Source of the DNA: Bacillota bacterium
Lineage (GTDB): Bacteria; Bacillota; Sulfobacillia; Sulfobacillales; Sulfobacillaceae
Assembly (NCBI GenBank): GCA_026627065.1
Contig: JAPNUO010000004.1
Span: 62,001-126,000 of the forward strand
Direction: 5' to 3'
DNA length: 64,000 nt
Positions 53,761 to 62,341 of the stretch are shown here, one piece after another (the first letter of the stretch is position 1; each line of letters begins with the position of its first letter). A program made the translations under genes and the position numbers. The notes below the pieces were generated by a model, which saw only the letters and a program-made list of their open reading frames with translations, had not been told where the DNA came from and searched no databases.

Positions 53761-55093
53761 CCGGCCCTAGCTGTCGAAAAATCCGCGTCGGTTTGTGTGC
53801 GGGGGTCAGCGGGTCTCCCGACAGGAGTGTCTGGATCCCGCGCTTTTTGATCACGCGGGCGGCATTGTGGTCCGCATTGTCCCGGTGTCCGCAGCGTTGA
53901 CAGACAAAGTCGGCTTGTGACGGCCGATTGTCCGGGGCAGTGAAGGCGCACTCGGCACATTCCTGCGAACTGTATTGGGGTGGGACGGTGAGGACCAATT
54001 TGTGGTGGCGCAAGGCTTTATAGCGCGTGAACGTGACGACTTGGCCCCAGGCTGACGACAAGATGGCCCGGTTCAGCCCGGCTTTGGCTGCGGCGTGATT
54101 GGGCAGAAAACGCCCTGAGGCGTCTTTCTTGGCCTTCGGTCGTTTCGTCATGTTTTTCACGCAGAGATCCTCAAAGACATACAGGTCATAAGCCTCGTTA
54201 ACGACCAGGGCATGACTGGTTTGATGGGCATAGTCGTGCCGGACATTCTTTTCGTACTGCTGAGATTTCGCGACTTGGCGATATGCTTTTTTCTGGTTCT
54301 GCGATCCTTTCTTCCGACGTGCCGCCCGCCGTTGCCACCGTTGACAGCGACGCCGCTTTTTCTGGATCCGGCGTTTCTGCACGGGGAGCAGATCGAAGAT
54401 TTGCCCATCCGAGGTCACCAACGGCTTCGCCACCCCGCGATCCCCTCCGAGCGTCCGCTCGGCCAGTGGATCCGGAGACCTCTGCCGCAAGTCCTCGGCG
54501 ATTTGCTCTATCGCCGCAGCGACCGTCTTTTGAGGCATCGACACCGTCGGATCCTCGGCGGCAAACGACAGCCACCAGTGGCCGCCTTCGATGGCAATGT
54601 AAATGGATGCGGGAATCGCATGCGGTCGATGGGCCACATACGGGATGATCCCCACGGGAAATTTGTCGGTCCCCACCTGCAGATGATACCCGCATACCGC
54701 GCCGGTGGTGTCATCGACTCTCGGTCGAAATGCGAACAGCTCCGATGTGAGCCACACGCTTTGCCGCCCGGATTTCCGCTTGATCTTCGGACGACCACTC
54801 AGTTTCTGAAAAAACCGTTGATAGGCTTGTCGCCAGCGCACCGCGCCATTGCGCAACACCTGGGAGGGGACGTCGCGGAGAAAGGCTGTCTTGTCCGTCA
54901 CGAAATGGCTGTACTGTTGGTCGACAGGAATGTCTTCGCCCGCGGTCCCGACCATCCGCCGCTGAAACCGGCGAAAATACCGATCTTCTTGGACCTTGGC
55001 ATTGTAGATCAGCCGTTGGCATCCGATCCACCGAAGCAAAATCTGCGCCTGTTCGGGACTCGGATACAGGCGAAACCGATACCCGTTCAGCAT
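53630..55093 (-). CDS. tnpB: TnpB RNA-guided nuclease (IS605 OrfB family)
   Basis: This 487-residue protein has the N-terminal helix-turn-helix (YRFRLYPSPEQAQILLRWIG), the RuvC acids in GGDRGVAKPL, YVFEDLCVKNM and RDNADHNAARVI, and the zinc finger CAECAFTA...CQRCGHR. All three catalytic acids are retained, so it may be active. A tail of about 65 residues after RuvC-III overlaps the predicted omega RNA. It is the only gene of the element. Confidence 0.93.
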   Translation of the reverse strand: MLNGYRFRLYPSPEQAQILLRWIGCQRLIYNAKVQEDRYFRRFQRRMVGTAGEDIPVDQQYSHFVTDKTAFLRDVPSQVLRNGAVRWRQAYQRFFQKLSGRPKIKRKSGRQSVWLTSELFAFRPRVDDTTGAVCGYHLQVGTDKFPVGIIPYVAHRPHAIPASIYIAIEGGHWWLSFAAEDPTVSMPQKTVAAAIEQIAEDLRQRSPDPLAERTLGGDRGVAKPLVTSDGQIFDLLPVQKRRIQKKRRRCQRWQRRAARRKKGSQNQKKAYRQVAKSQQYEKNVRHDYAHQTSHALVVNEAYDLYVFEDLCVKNMTKRPKAKKDASGRFLPNHAAAKAGLNRAILSSAWGQVVTFTRYKALRHHKLVLTVPPQYSSQECAECAFTAPDNRPSQADFVCQRCGHRDNADHNAARVIKKRGIQTLLSGDPLTPAHKPTRIFRQLGPERSEVTPGETPIRGAPSTTDTQRSQNQERPGVIRETPTSTRQG

Positions 55094-55349
55094 GTCTGTG
55101 CCCTCTGGTCTTGGTGTCTATTCCCATTCTATCATTAAGCGACTATTGGCCGATCATCTGGCACGATTCTATGGGAGGTCATGCTTTTGGCACCGGGCAG
55201 ACTACGTCGGCAGTGTCGGTCCTGCGTCCTGGGAAAACGCGATGTCGAGGCTCAAGGAACGAAAGACAAGCTTCGCCAGGCGGCCCAAAGGCCGCCGCCC
55301 GCTTGATCCCCTCTTGGCTATCGCCTAAGAAGGGGAATGAGCGGGCATT

Positions 55350-55694
55350 ATGTTCAATGTTCAATACCGTGTTATCCTCAAGAAGAAACACCGCATCCAG
55401 TAAATGCTCTTGAATCTGTATGAGGTTTACGTCGCTCGGCATGATGTCCTTGACCGGCGGCAAGGTGTCGTCATACCACGCGGTCAAGGTATCTCGAAAA
55501 AGCGCTGCCAGCATTTTTTGAATGCGATCCTTAGCCGTGCGGGGAATCTCCCAATCCAAACCCACCACCTCATAAACAAATGTTCTAATCAAATGATCGC
55601 GCGACCAGGGATCTTTGGCAAGCGAAAACAGCAGTGGTGTCGAACGGTTTTTGGCTCCGCCATAGGGCGCGGGCGGTGCGCGGTTGCTCGCCAA
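55350..55694 (-). pseudogene. Rpn-like nuclease, N-terminal part, cut off by the TnpB element
   Basis: This 115-codon piece starts at a TTG (55694) and ends in DNTVLNIEH at the element boundary. WSRDHLIRTFVYEVVGLDWE, DIMPSDVNLIQIQEHLLDAV and FLLEDNTVLNIEH give the Asp and Glu pattern of the Rpn PD-(D/E)XK core, whose remaining residues lie beyond the element at 53615. Translation would run on into the element and stop at about 55179. Confidence 0.8.
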
Positions 55695-55713
55695 GAGGGC
55701 GGTTCAGTATAAT
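55684..55713 (+). promoter_or_regulatory. Predicted promoter of ychF
   Basis: TTGCTC (55684-55689), an 18-bp spacer and a perfect TATAAT (55708-55713) lie 25 bp upstream of the ychF GTG. Confidence 0.55.
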
Positions 55714-55737
55714 CGGAGAGAGAAATGGGGGACGGGC

Positions 55738-56802
55738 GTGGATATTGGCTTAATTGGTTTACCGCGATCAGGCAAGACGACGATTTTCAATTTGCTGACG
55801 CATGCGGGCGTGGAAACCACCTTGTACGGAGGAAAGGCGGAATCGCGCCGCGGCTTGGCTCCGGTTCCCGACAAGCGCTTGGATTGGCTGAGAGACCTGT
55901 ACCGTCCGAAAAAGGTGACGCCCGCTCAGTTGGCGGTGGTAGACGTCCCCGGGCTGGCCAGGGGCGACTCGCAAGGCCCTAATCGGTTTTTGCACGACGT
56001 TCGTCAGGTAGACGCGTTGATCCACGTTGTGCGCGCTTTCCCTACCGAGTTGGGGGAAGAGGCCAATCCCCTAGCGGAACTCGAAGACATGGAGCTCGAG
56101 CTAAATTTGTCGGACTTGGATCTGGTGGAAAAGCGGCGAGAGCGCATACGTTCAGGGAAAAAGGTGACGAAGGAGCTGCAACGGGAGCTAGAACTCTTGG
56201 ACCAGTTGTACAACGCGCTGGAGTCGGGCCAGCGGCTGGATCAGCTAACGCTTACCGAGGAGGACCGGCGCCTGTTCAGTGGGTATCAGTTCCTCACGTT
56301 GAAACCGATGATCTGGCTGATCAATGTCGATGACAAAAGCTTTCAAACCGGACAGTATCCGCAAGCGGACACCATTGCGCGCATGGCCCAGGAAAAAGGC
56401 ATTCCCCTCGTCCTCATGGCGGGAGCCCTGGAGGAGGAAATTGCCGAGCTCAATCCTGCGGATCAGGAGGAATTTTTACGCGATTTGGGGGTAGAAGAAA
56501 CGGGGACGCAGCGTCTCGCGCGGGCGACCTACGCTCACCTGGGGCTGATTTCGTTTTTAACCGCAGGCGAGGACGAGGTGCGGGCGTGGACAATTCGCCG
56601 CGGAACGCGAGCCAAGGAAGCGGCGGGTAAAATCCACTCCGATATTGAACGCGGGTTTATTCGGGCAGAAGTCGTGGCCTTTGAGGCGCTGGCCAAAGCG
56701 GGGAGCATGGCCAAAGCGCGAGAAAACGGCGATGTGCGCCTTGAGGGCAAAGACTATGTCATGCAGGACGGAGACGTCGTGAATTTTCGTTTTAACGTCT
56801 GA
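55738..56802 (+). CDS. ychF: YchF/Ola1-type P-loop NTPase
   Basis: The GTG at 55738 gives 354 residues. P-loop GLPRSGKTTIF, switch/G3 VVDVPGLARGDSQGPNRFL, an inserted coiled-coil (about residues 125-185) and a C-terminal TGS domain (AWTIRRGTRAKEAAGKIHSD to DVVNFRFNV) are as in the ribosome-associated ATPase YchF. The usual NxxE nucleotide-specificity motif reads NVDDKS here. The gene is divergent from the broken nuclease gene and 25 bp before hemL. Confidence 0.9.
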   Translation: MDIGLIGLPRSGKTTIFNLLTHAGVETTLYGGKAESRRGLAPVPDKRLDWLRDLYRPKKVTPAQLAVVDVPGLARGDSQGPNRFLHDVRQVDALIHVVRAFPTELGEEANPLAELEDMELELNLSDLDLVEKRRERIRSGKKVTKELQRELELLDQLYNALESGQRLDQLTLTEEDRRLFSGYQFLTLKPMIWLINVDDKSFQTGQYPQADTIARMAQEKGIPLVLMAGALEEEIAELNPADQEEFLRDLGVEETGTQRLARATYAHLGLISFLTAGEDEVRAWTIRRGTRAKEAAGKIHSDIERGFIRAEVVAFEALAKAGSMAKARENGDVRLEGKDYVMQDGDVVNFRFNV

Positions 56803-56827
56803 GCGACAAAGGAAGAAGTGAGGGGTT

Positions 56828-58114
56828 ATGCAGGAGGTACCGAAGTCGTTGTGGCAGCGGGCCACTGAGGTGCTGCCCGGGGGGGTGAATTCCCCGGTCC
56901 GATCGTTTCGGGGCGTGGGAGGGGAACCGTTCTTTGTTCGTGAAGGGGCGGGAGCGTACCTGGTGACCGAAGACGGGACCCGCTACCTCGACTACGTGAT
57001 GGGATATGGCCCATTAATTTTGGGCCATGCGCATCCGCAAGTGGTGGCGGCCGTGCAGGAGCAGGCAGCCCGCGGCGTCGGGTTTGGGATCCCGACACGC
57101 CTCGAAGTGGAAATGGCGGAGACCCTGATTCGCGCGATGTCTTCGATTGAGATGGTGCGCTTGGTCAATTCCGGCACAGAGGCCACCATGAGCGCGCTGC
57201 GGGTGGCGCGGGCGGTGACCGGACGCCAGCGGGTGGTCAAATTTATCGGCTGTTATCACGGCCACCACGATTCTTTGCTCATTAAGGCCGGATCAGGGGC
57301 TGCCGCATTGGGCGTGCCCGATTCGGAGGGGGTACCCCCGGCGATTGCCGAGCTGACCTTGACTGTGCCATATAACGACATTGATGCGCTAAAATCGGTG
57401 TTTAAAGTCTACGGCAAGGAAATTGCCGCCGTGATTGTCGAGCCGGTGGCGGGCAACATGGGCACGGTGCCGCCGCTGCCAGGATTTCTGGAAGCCATCC
57501 AAGACCTGACCAAGGCCCACGGGGCCTTGTGGATTAGCGATGAAGTGATGACCGGATTTCGGGTGAATTACGGCAGTTTTGCCGAGGCCCAGGGATTGCG
57601 CCCCGATCTCATGACGTTGGCGAAGGTGATTGGCGCGGGAATGCCGGTGGGAGCCTATGCCGGCCCGCGCGAGTACCTGTCTTTAGTCGCCCCCAGCGGT
57701 CCCGTATATCAAGCGGGCACATTTTCCGGCAATGCCCTGGCCGTGGCGGCGGGGTTGGCGCAACTTGGGGTCGTGAGCGCTCCCGGGTTTTATCCTCCGC
57801 TGGTGGAACGCACCGGGCGGTTGGCCGCCGGATTGGTGGAGCGCGCTCGCCATTACGGGATTCCCGCATCCTCAAACCAAGCGGGCGCGATGTTCACCCT
57901 CTTCTTCCGAGAGACTCCACCCACAAATATGGCGGAGGTCATGACCTGCGATGCCGAGAGATATCGGCAGTATTTTCACGGGATGCTTCAGGAGGGGATC
58001 TTTATGCCGCCCTCGCCCTATGAATCGGTGTTTGTGTCGGCGGCGCACACGGACGACGACGTGGAACGGACTTTGCGCGCTGCCGATAGGGTCTTCTCCC
58101 GCTTAGCACAGTGA
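56828..58114 (+). CDS. hemL: Glutamate-1-semialdehyde 2,1-aminomutase
   Basis: This 428-residue PLP enzyme is of the HemL family: LPGGVNSPVRSFRGVGGEP, VNSGTEATMSALRVARA, FIGCYHGHHDSLLI, ISDEVMTGFRV and the lysine in MTLAKVIGAGMPVGAYAG. It makes 5-aminolevulinate for haem and cobalamin. No other hem gene is adjacent. Its last 97 bp overlap the convergent L,D-transpeptidase gene. Confidence 0.95.
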   Translation: MQEVPKSLWQRATEVLPGGVNSPVRSFRGVGGEPFFVREGAGAYLVTEDGTRYLDYVMGYGPLILGHAHPQVVAAVQEQAARGVGFGIPTRLEVEMAETLIRAMSSIEMVRLVNSGTEATMSALRVARAVTGRQRVVKFIGCYHGHHDSLLIKAGSGAAALGVPDSEGVPPAIAELTLTVPYNDIDALKSVFKVYGKEIAAVIVEPVAGNMGTVPPLPGFLEAIQDLTKAHGALWISDEVMTGFRVNYGSFAEAQGLRPDLMTLAKVIGAGMPVGAYAGPREYLSLVAPSGPVYQAGTFSGNALAVAAGLAQLGVVSAPGFYPPLVERTGRLAAGLVERARHYGIPASSNQAGAMFTLFFRETPPTNMAEVMTCDAERYRQYFHGMLQEGIFMPPSPYESVFVSAAHTDDDVERTLRAADRVFSRLAQ

Positions 58115-58935
58115 GGATTCGCCGGATCGGTGGGATAGCGGAGGGGGCCAGCGGCGGCGACGTGCGGGGTGGTGCCGTATATCGTGACAGGCGTGCCGAT
58201 ATCGGCAAACTGCCAAAGCCATTCGGCGTCGGGAGGATCGCCGGTGGGGCCTTGGGGGCCTCGAGCGGTGGGAAGCTGGATGCAGCCGTGGCTCGCCGGA
58301 CGTCCAAAGTGATGATTCCACCAGGCGCCGTGAAACGCCACCGGTCCATCAAAATATTGGGCGTAGGGCACGTGAGCGACGTCCCAGCGCTCCGATCCCT
58401 GGCCTCCCACCATATGGTCGTCGCGGACCCGTCGGTAGATCCAAAAGGTCCCGCTTGGCGTGGTCCAGCGGGGGGCGACTCCGGTAGCGATGGGAATGGT
58501 GCGCACTACGCGGCCGCCTTCCCAGGCGATGAGCATTTGGGTGGACAAGTCCACCGTCAGACGGCGGCTGTCGTCCGTGGTCAGTGTAGTTTCAGCCCGG
58601 TCGGCGTGCCAAACAAAGCGGATGGTGGTATTCCCTGGCCAGGTGCCCCGGGGCATAATAAGAAAGTGATGAGGACTCATGGGTTGAATGATGAGGGGGA
58701 GGCGGGGGATCACGGTCAGCTGGCCCTGCACTTCCGGGGCGGTCAGCGGCGCTTCTGTGGTGAGCGAGACCGGCGCCTTAATGCCGACTCGGGGGCCCGC
58801 GGTGGCGAAGACCACAGGGCGGGCTGCGAACAGCGAGGCAGGGTCGCCATGGGGCGGCTCTCGCTGCTCCGCCGTAGCAATCATGACGGCCAGCGCGGCG
58901 AGGCCAATCAGCGACCGGTAAACGTGTGGAATCAC
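58018..58935 (-). CDS. L,D-transpeptidase (YkuD domain), exported
   Basis: GTG 58935 after AAGGGGG is preferred over upstream ATGs, giving 305 residues with an N-terminal hydrophobic segment (SLIGLAALAVMIATA). The catalytic motif HGAWWNHHFGRPASHGCIQL contains the YkuD His and Ser-His-Gly-Cys. The N-terminal region (about residues 30-130) is a beta-rich domain. It would cross-link peptidoglycan outside the membrane. The C-terminal tail after VTIYGTTPH is encoded antisense to hemL. Confidence 0.88.
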   Translation of the reverse strand: MIPHVYRSLIGLAALAVMIATAEQREPPHGDPASLFAARPVVFATAGPRVGIKAPVSLTTEAPLTAPEVQGQLTVIPRLPLIIQPMSPHHFLIMPRGTWPGNTTIRFVWHADRAETTLTTDDSRRLTVDLSTQMLIAWEGGRVVRTIPIATGVAPRWTTPSGTFWIYRRVRDDHMVGGQGSERWDVAHVPYAQYFDGPVAFHGAWWNHHFGRPASHGCIQLPTARGPQGPTGDPPDAEWLWQFADIGTPVTIYGTTPHVAAAGPLRYPTDPANPHCAKREKTLSAARKVRSTSSSVCAADTNTDS

Positions 58936-58981
58936 GGCAATCCCCCTTCGTTCCATGCCCTCGCGAGGAGGTGTTGAGGTG

Positions 58982-59224
58982 ATGGCGCGCATTACCGTCA
59001 TATTTTTTTCCTATGTGGCGGATCGTATGAAAGCGCGCACGCGCGAGTTTACGGTTCCGGCCGCGACCAGCGTCAACGCCTTTTTTGATCAAGTCCTCGC
59101 GCCGACGCTGCGCGAGCCCATTCACCATTTTTTATTTAGTGTGAATGCCGAATGGGTGGATCCGGGGTATGAATTACAGGACGGAGACCAATTGGCGGTC
59201 ATTCCGCCGGTCAGCGGGGGCTAG
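58982..59224 (+). CDS. moaD: Molybdopterin synthase small subunit
   Basis: The ATG at 58982 has GAGGAGGTGTTGAGGTG before it and gives 80 residues ending in VIPPVSGG; the C-terminal Gly-Gly is the site that is adenylated and turned into a thiocarboxylate. The beta-grasp pattern and position directly before moaE support MoaD. It supplies sulfur for molybdopterin. Confidence 0.9.
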   Translation: MARITVIFFSYVADRMKARTREFTVPAATSVNAFFDQVLAPTLREPIHHFLFSVNAEWVDPGYELQDGDQLAVIPPVSGG

Positions 59225-59235
59225 GGGGATTGAGC

Positions 59236-59667
59236 ATGGATGTGGTCCGGATACAAGACGCGCCTATTGAAGTAGCGCCCGCTTTGAGGGCCATCGCCGA
59301 TCCGAGCTGCGGGGGCCAGGTCATTTTCCTGGGCACCGTGCGCGACTCTTTTGAGGGGCGCAAAAGTCAAGGCCTCTTCTACGAAGCCTATCGCGAGCTG
59401 GCGGAAAAAGAGATGCGGCGCATTGCCGAGGAGCTGAAACAGGAATATGCGATCCGCCATGTGGCTTTAATTCATCGCGTGGGCGAATTGCGCCTGGAGG
59501 AAGTGGCGGTGCTGGTGGCGGTCTCTGCCGCGCACCGCGAGGCCGCGTTTTTAGCCTGCCAGGCCGGTATTGACCGCATTAAGCGCCGCGTGCCCATCTG
59601 GAAAAAAGAACGGTGGGCGGAAGGGGAAGCCTCTTGGCACGACGATCCGGAAGCCCGCTTAACTTAA
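59236..59667 (+). CDS. moaE: Molybdopterin synthase large subunit
   Basis: The ATG at 59236 lies 7 bases after GGGGGAT (TTG 59230 is an alternative) and gives 143 residues. Conserved blocks FLGTVRDSFEG, LFYEAYRELAEKEM, VALIHRVGELRLEEV and IKRRVPIWKKERW carry the catalytic lysines. It pairs with MoaD to make molybdopterin from precursor Z. It ends convergently with the response regulator gene, overlapping it by 9 bp. Confidence 0.93.
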   Translation: MDVVRIQDAPIEVAPALRAIADPSCGGQVIFLGTVRDSFEGRKSQGLFYEAYRELAEKEMRRIAEELKQEYAIRHVALIHRVGELRLEEVAVLVAVSAAHREAAFLACQAGIDRIKRRVPIWKKERWAEGEASWHDDPEARLT

Positions 59668-60393
59668 ATGAAATATCTCTTTGACCTTTTTGACGTTTGC
59701 CCGGCTGACCAAAACTTCCGTTTGCGCTTTGTCCTTCATTTTCAGGATGTAGGTGCCGTGAAAGTGCGGCATGATGGCCCGGACGAAGCGGGTATTGACG
59801 ATGAAGCTCCTATGGGTGCGAATAAAGGCGGACGGCAATTTGGCTTCCAGTTCGTTGAGGGTGAAACGCGTCTCATAGCGCCCCTCTTTGGTGGCGACGA
59901 AAATTCGATCCTTTTCGGCAGCGACGTATACGATGTCACCCACCGGGACCGGGATGGTGTGATCGTTTTGTTCGCAGGGCACCCATTCGAGCGGGGGACG
60001 AGCCTCTTCGCTCGCCACGAGGTCGCCGCTTGCAGCCAGGCGGCGGACGGTGTCCTCGATGCGCGCCGGGCTGACGGGTTTCAACAGGTAATCGACGGCA
60101 TATGCCGAGAAAGCGTCCAACGCATGTTCTTCATAGGCTGAAACAAAGACAATTTTGATTTCCGGACGCGTGGCTTTGAGCTCTAAACCCAAATGCATGC
60201 CGGATTCCCCCGGCATCGAGACGTCCAAGAAGACGACATCGTAATCAATGGCTTGGAGCAGTGCCCGGGCTTCGGGGACGCTGGTTGCTTCGCCGACAAT
60301 CTGGATCACGTCCCGGTGCGGTTCCAGGAGATAGCGGAGTTCCATGCGCGCGGGCGCTTCGTCTTCGACAATGAGCGCTTTAAGCGGTGGCAT
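59659..60393 (-). CDS. lytR: LytTR-type response regulator
   Basis: This 244-residue protein has a receiver domain with the acidic pair in LIVEDEAPA and phosphorylated Asp in VVFLDVSMPGESG, then Lys in DYLLKPVSP. The C-terminal LytTR DNA-binding domain contains FIRTHRSFIVNTRFV. It is the third gene of an operon with pncA and the sensor kinase and overlaps the kinase gene by 14 bp. Confidence 0.93.
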   Translation of the reverse strand: MPPLKALIVEDEAPARMELRYLLEPHRDVIQIVGEATSVPEARALLQAIDYDVVFLDVSMPGESGMHLGLELKATRPEIKIVFVSAYEEHALDAFSAYAVDYLLKPVSPARIEDTVRRLAASGDLVASEEARPPLEWVPCEQNDHTIPVPVGDIVYVAAEKDRIFVATKEGRYETRFTLNELEAKLPSAFIRTHRSFIVNTRFVRAIMPHFHGTYILKMKDKAQTEVLVSRANVKKVKEIFHLS

Positions 60394-61657
60394 CTTCTAC
60401 ACCTCGTAGCGGGATGGTTAAGCGCACGGTCGTTCCCCCACCTTCGCGGGAGCGCAGCTTTAAATGATATTGCGGACCATAAAGGCCCATCATGCGCTCC
60501 GCCACATTGGATAGCCCGACTCCCATGCCGCTTCCTCGCCCCATTTCAAAGATTTCATATTGCTTGGCCCGGGGGATCCCGACGCCGTTATCGGACACAT
60601 AAATCACCAGGCGATCATTGTGGAGACGGGCGGTAACGCTTACGGTGCCCGGCCCCTCCCGCTGGCTCAGCCCGTGGACGACCGCATTTTCCACGAGCGG
60701 CTGCAAAGTCAGGATGGGGACGGGGACGTCGAGGGCCCGCGGATCTACCCTGACCCGGTAATAAAGGCGTTCGCCAAAGCGCGCACGTTCTAACGTCAAA
60801 TAGGTATTGACATATTCGATTTCGTCGCGCAACGGGATGGTCGGGCCCCGGTGCTGCAGCGAGCGTCGAAAGAAGGCGGCCAGTTCGATCAATAAGTCGC
60901 GCGCGCGATCGGGATCCGTTCTTGAGAAGGCAATAATGGTATTCAAGACGTTGAAGAGAAAGTGGGGGCGGATTTGGGCTTGCAGCGCCTCCAGACGGGC
61001 ATCGGCGGCCAGGGTGCGCTGGCGGTCGGCTTCTACCACCTCCATCAGCAGCGACAACATTTGAGCAATGCCTTCGGCATGTTGCACGACCCGGCTCGGA
61101 AGCACGCGATGCGTCGCAATGTAGAGTTTGATGGCGCCCACTGACTGGCCGTGAGAGACAAGGGGGGCAATGACGACGGTGCCCAGGTCGCATTCTTCAT
61201 AAGAGCCCATCAGCTCCCGGGTGTCCAAAATGCGGGTGACGCGGTCCCGGATGGTGCGCCGCGTGGTGTCCGACAGGGGGCTGCCTGGCTGATGTTGTGG
61301 GCAGGGCTTGCCCGCCCAACCCAACACGATTTGGGTGTCGCAGATGGCCACCGCGTCGACCTCGGCGGTGCGCTGGATGATATCGGCCAAATGCTGCGCC
61401 GTGTCGCGATTGAGACCTTGCCTCAAATGGGGCAACGCCTGATTGCCAATTTGAAAGGTAGTCTCCGCGGGATCCGGGCCGGTCGGTTCCAGCGCGCTGC
61501 GCTTCCCGCTCGGACCCGGTGTCGCCCAGTACGCCCAAAGGGCAAGCCCTGTCGATGCGGCCAACAGGATCCATAGCCCTGTCCCCGTCAGGTGAGACAC
61601 CAGGGCTCCCACCGCCACCCCCCAGCTTCCGACCCAGAGTGCCCGTGCCTGCGTCAT
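60380..61657 (-). CDS. lytS: LytS-like sensor histidine kinase with short membrane region
   Basis: This 425-residue kinase begins with about two membrane helices (WVGSWGVAVGALVSHL and WILLAASTGLALWAYW), then a GAF-like domain (residues about 75-200), and then the His_kinase/LytS core with QIRPHFLFNVLNTI (His), LQPLVENAVVHG and SDNGVGIP. Unlike canonical LytS it lacks the five-helix sensor. It starts one base after the pncA stop and overlaps the regulator. The ligand is unknown; the adjoining pncA hints at nicotinamide/NAD state, which is inference. Confidence 0.9.
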   Translation of the reverse strand: MTQARALWVGSWGVAVGALVSHLTGTGLWILLAASTGLALWAYWATPGPSGKRSALEPTGPDPAETTFQIGNQALPHLRQGLNRDTAQHLADIIQRTAEVDAVAICDTQIVLGWAGKPCPQHQPGSPLSDTTRRTIRDRVTRILDTRELMGSYEECDLGTVVIAPLVSHGQSVGAIKLYIATHRVLPSRVVQHAEGIAQMLSLLMEVVEADRQRTLAADARLEALQAQIRPHFLFNVLNTIIAFSRTDPDRARDLLIELAAFFRRSLQHRGPTIPLRDEIEYVNTYLTLERARFGERLYYRVRVDPRALDVPVPILTLQPLVENAVVHGLSQREGPGTVSVTARLHNDRLVIYVSDNGVGIPRAKQYEIFEMGRGSGMGVGLSNVAERMMGLYGPQYHLKLRSREGGGTTVRLTIPLRGVEDATA

Positions 61658-61658
61658 G

Positions 61659-62228
61659 CTAAATCAATTGTGCCCCTTTCTGCACCAATTCGTTGAGCGC
61701 CCGTTCGCTGTCTCCTGGTACCACGTCGACGCCCCGCACGCCATTGACGATGATGGCGGTCTCGAAGCCGAACGCCAGGGCGTCGAGGGCGGTTGCCCGC
61801 ACGCAGTAGTCGGTTGCAAGCCCGGCGATGTAGACGCGCGTGATGCCCTGCGACCGGAGGTAATCCCGAAGAGAGACCGGGTGGGAGCCAGGTGTGAACC
61901 CGTCAAAGCCGCTGTACGCTTCGCGGTCGCGGTCTTGCCCCTTTAAGAACTGGGCATGTCCGTCGGGCAGAGACAGTGCCGGATGCAAGAGGGCCCCGGG
62001 AGTGCCCCAGATGCAATGGGGCGGCCAGGGTCCCCCTCGGGCGATGAACGAGATGTGGTCGGAAGGGTGGGCGTCCTGAGTGGTGATGATGCGATGAGGG
62101 CTCGACCAAAACCGGTCAACCCAAGACTGCACCACGGGAAGGATGGCATCGCCCTCCGGGACGGCTAATGCGCCGCCAGCACAAAAGTCCCGCTGGAAAT
62201 CAACGATAATGAATGCTTCCTGGGACAT
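61659..62228 (-). CDS. pncA: Nicotinamidase/isochorismatase-family hydrolase (PncA-like)
   Basis: This 189-residue protein has the catalytic Asp in IIVDFQRDFC, Lys in FLKGQDRD and Cys in GLATDYCVRATALDA, plus metal-ligand positions in TTQDAHPSDH. These match nicotinamidase PncA, which hydrolyses nicotinamide to nicotinate for NAD salvage. It is the first gene of the pncA-lytS-lytR operon. Confidence 0.93.
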   Translation of the reverse strand: MSQEAFIIVDFQRDFCAGGALAVPEGDAILPVVQSWVDRFWSSPHRIITTQDAHPSDHISFIARGGPWPPHCIWGTPGALLHPALSLPDGHAQFLKGQDRDREAYSGFDGFTPGSHPVSLRDYLRSQGITRVYIAGLATDYCVRATALDALAFGFETAIIVNGVRGVDVVPGDSERALNELVQKGAQLI

Positions 62229-62341
62229 CCGAGTGCCTCCCTTCCGGGCTAATTTTCCTTCATTTTAGCACGTGAGCACGCATGCAGGGATGCCGCCGGA
62301 GTCCGCCTCCTGGGCCGACGGCCTTGACGGATCACGCGGGC

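Larger units (their letters stand above)
53616..55349 (-). mobile_element. IS200/IS605-group element carrying only tnpB (IS1341-like)
   Basis: The boundaries come from the split host gene: native codons for NIEH then FQSS are separated by this 1734-bp stretch, with 3 bp (cat) of ambiguity. Subterminal hairpins stand at both ends, GGCGGCC-CAAA-GGCCGCC (55279-55296) and CCTAACCC-TGAC-GGGTTGAGG (53629-53649). No target duplication is created, as expected for this group. No TnpA gene is present, so it depends on a transposase elsewhere. Confidence 0.82.
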
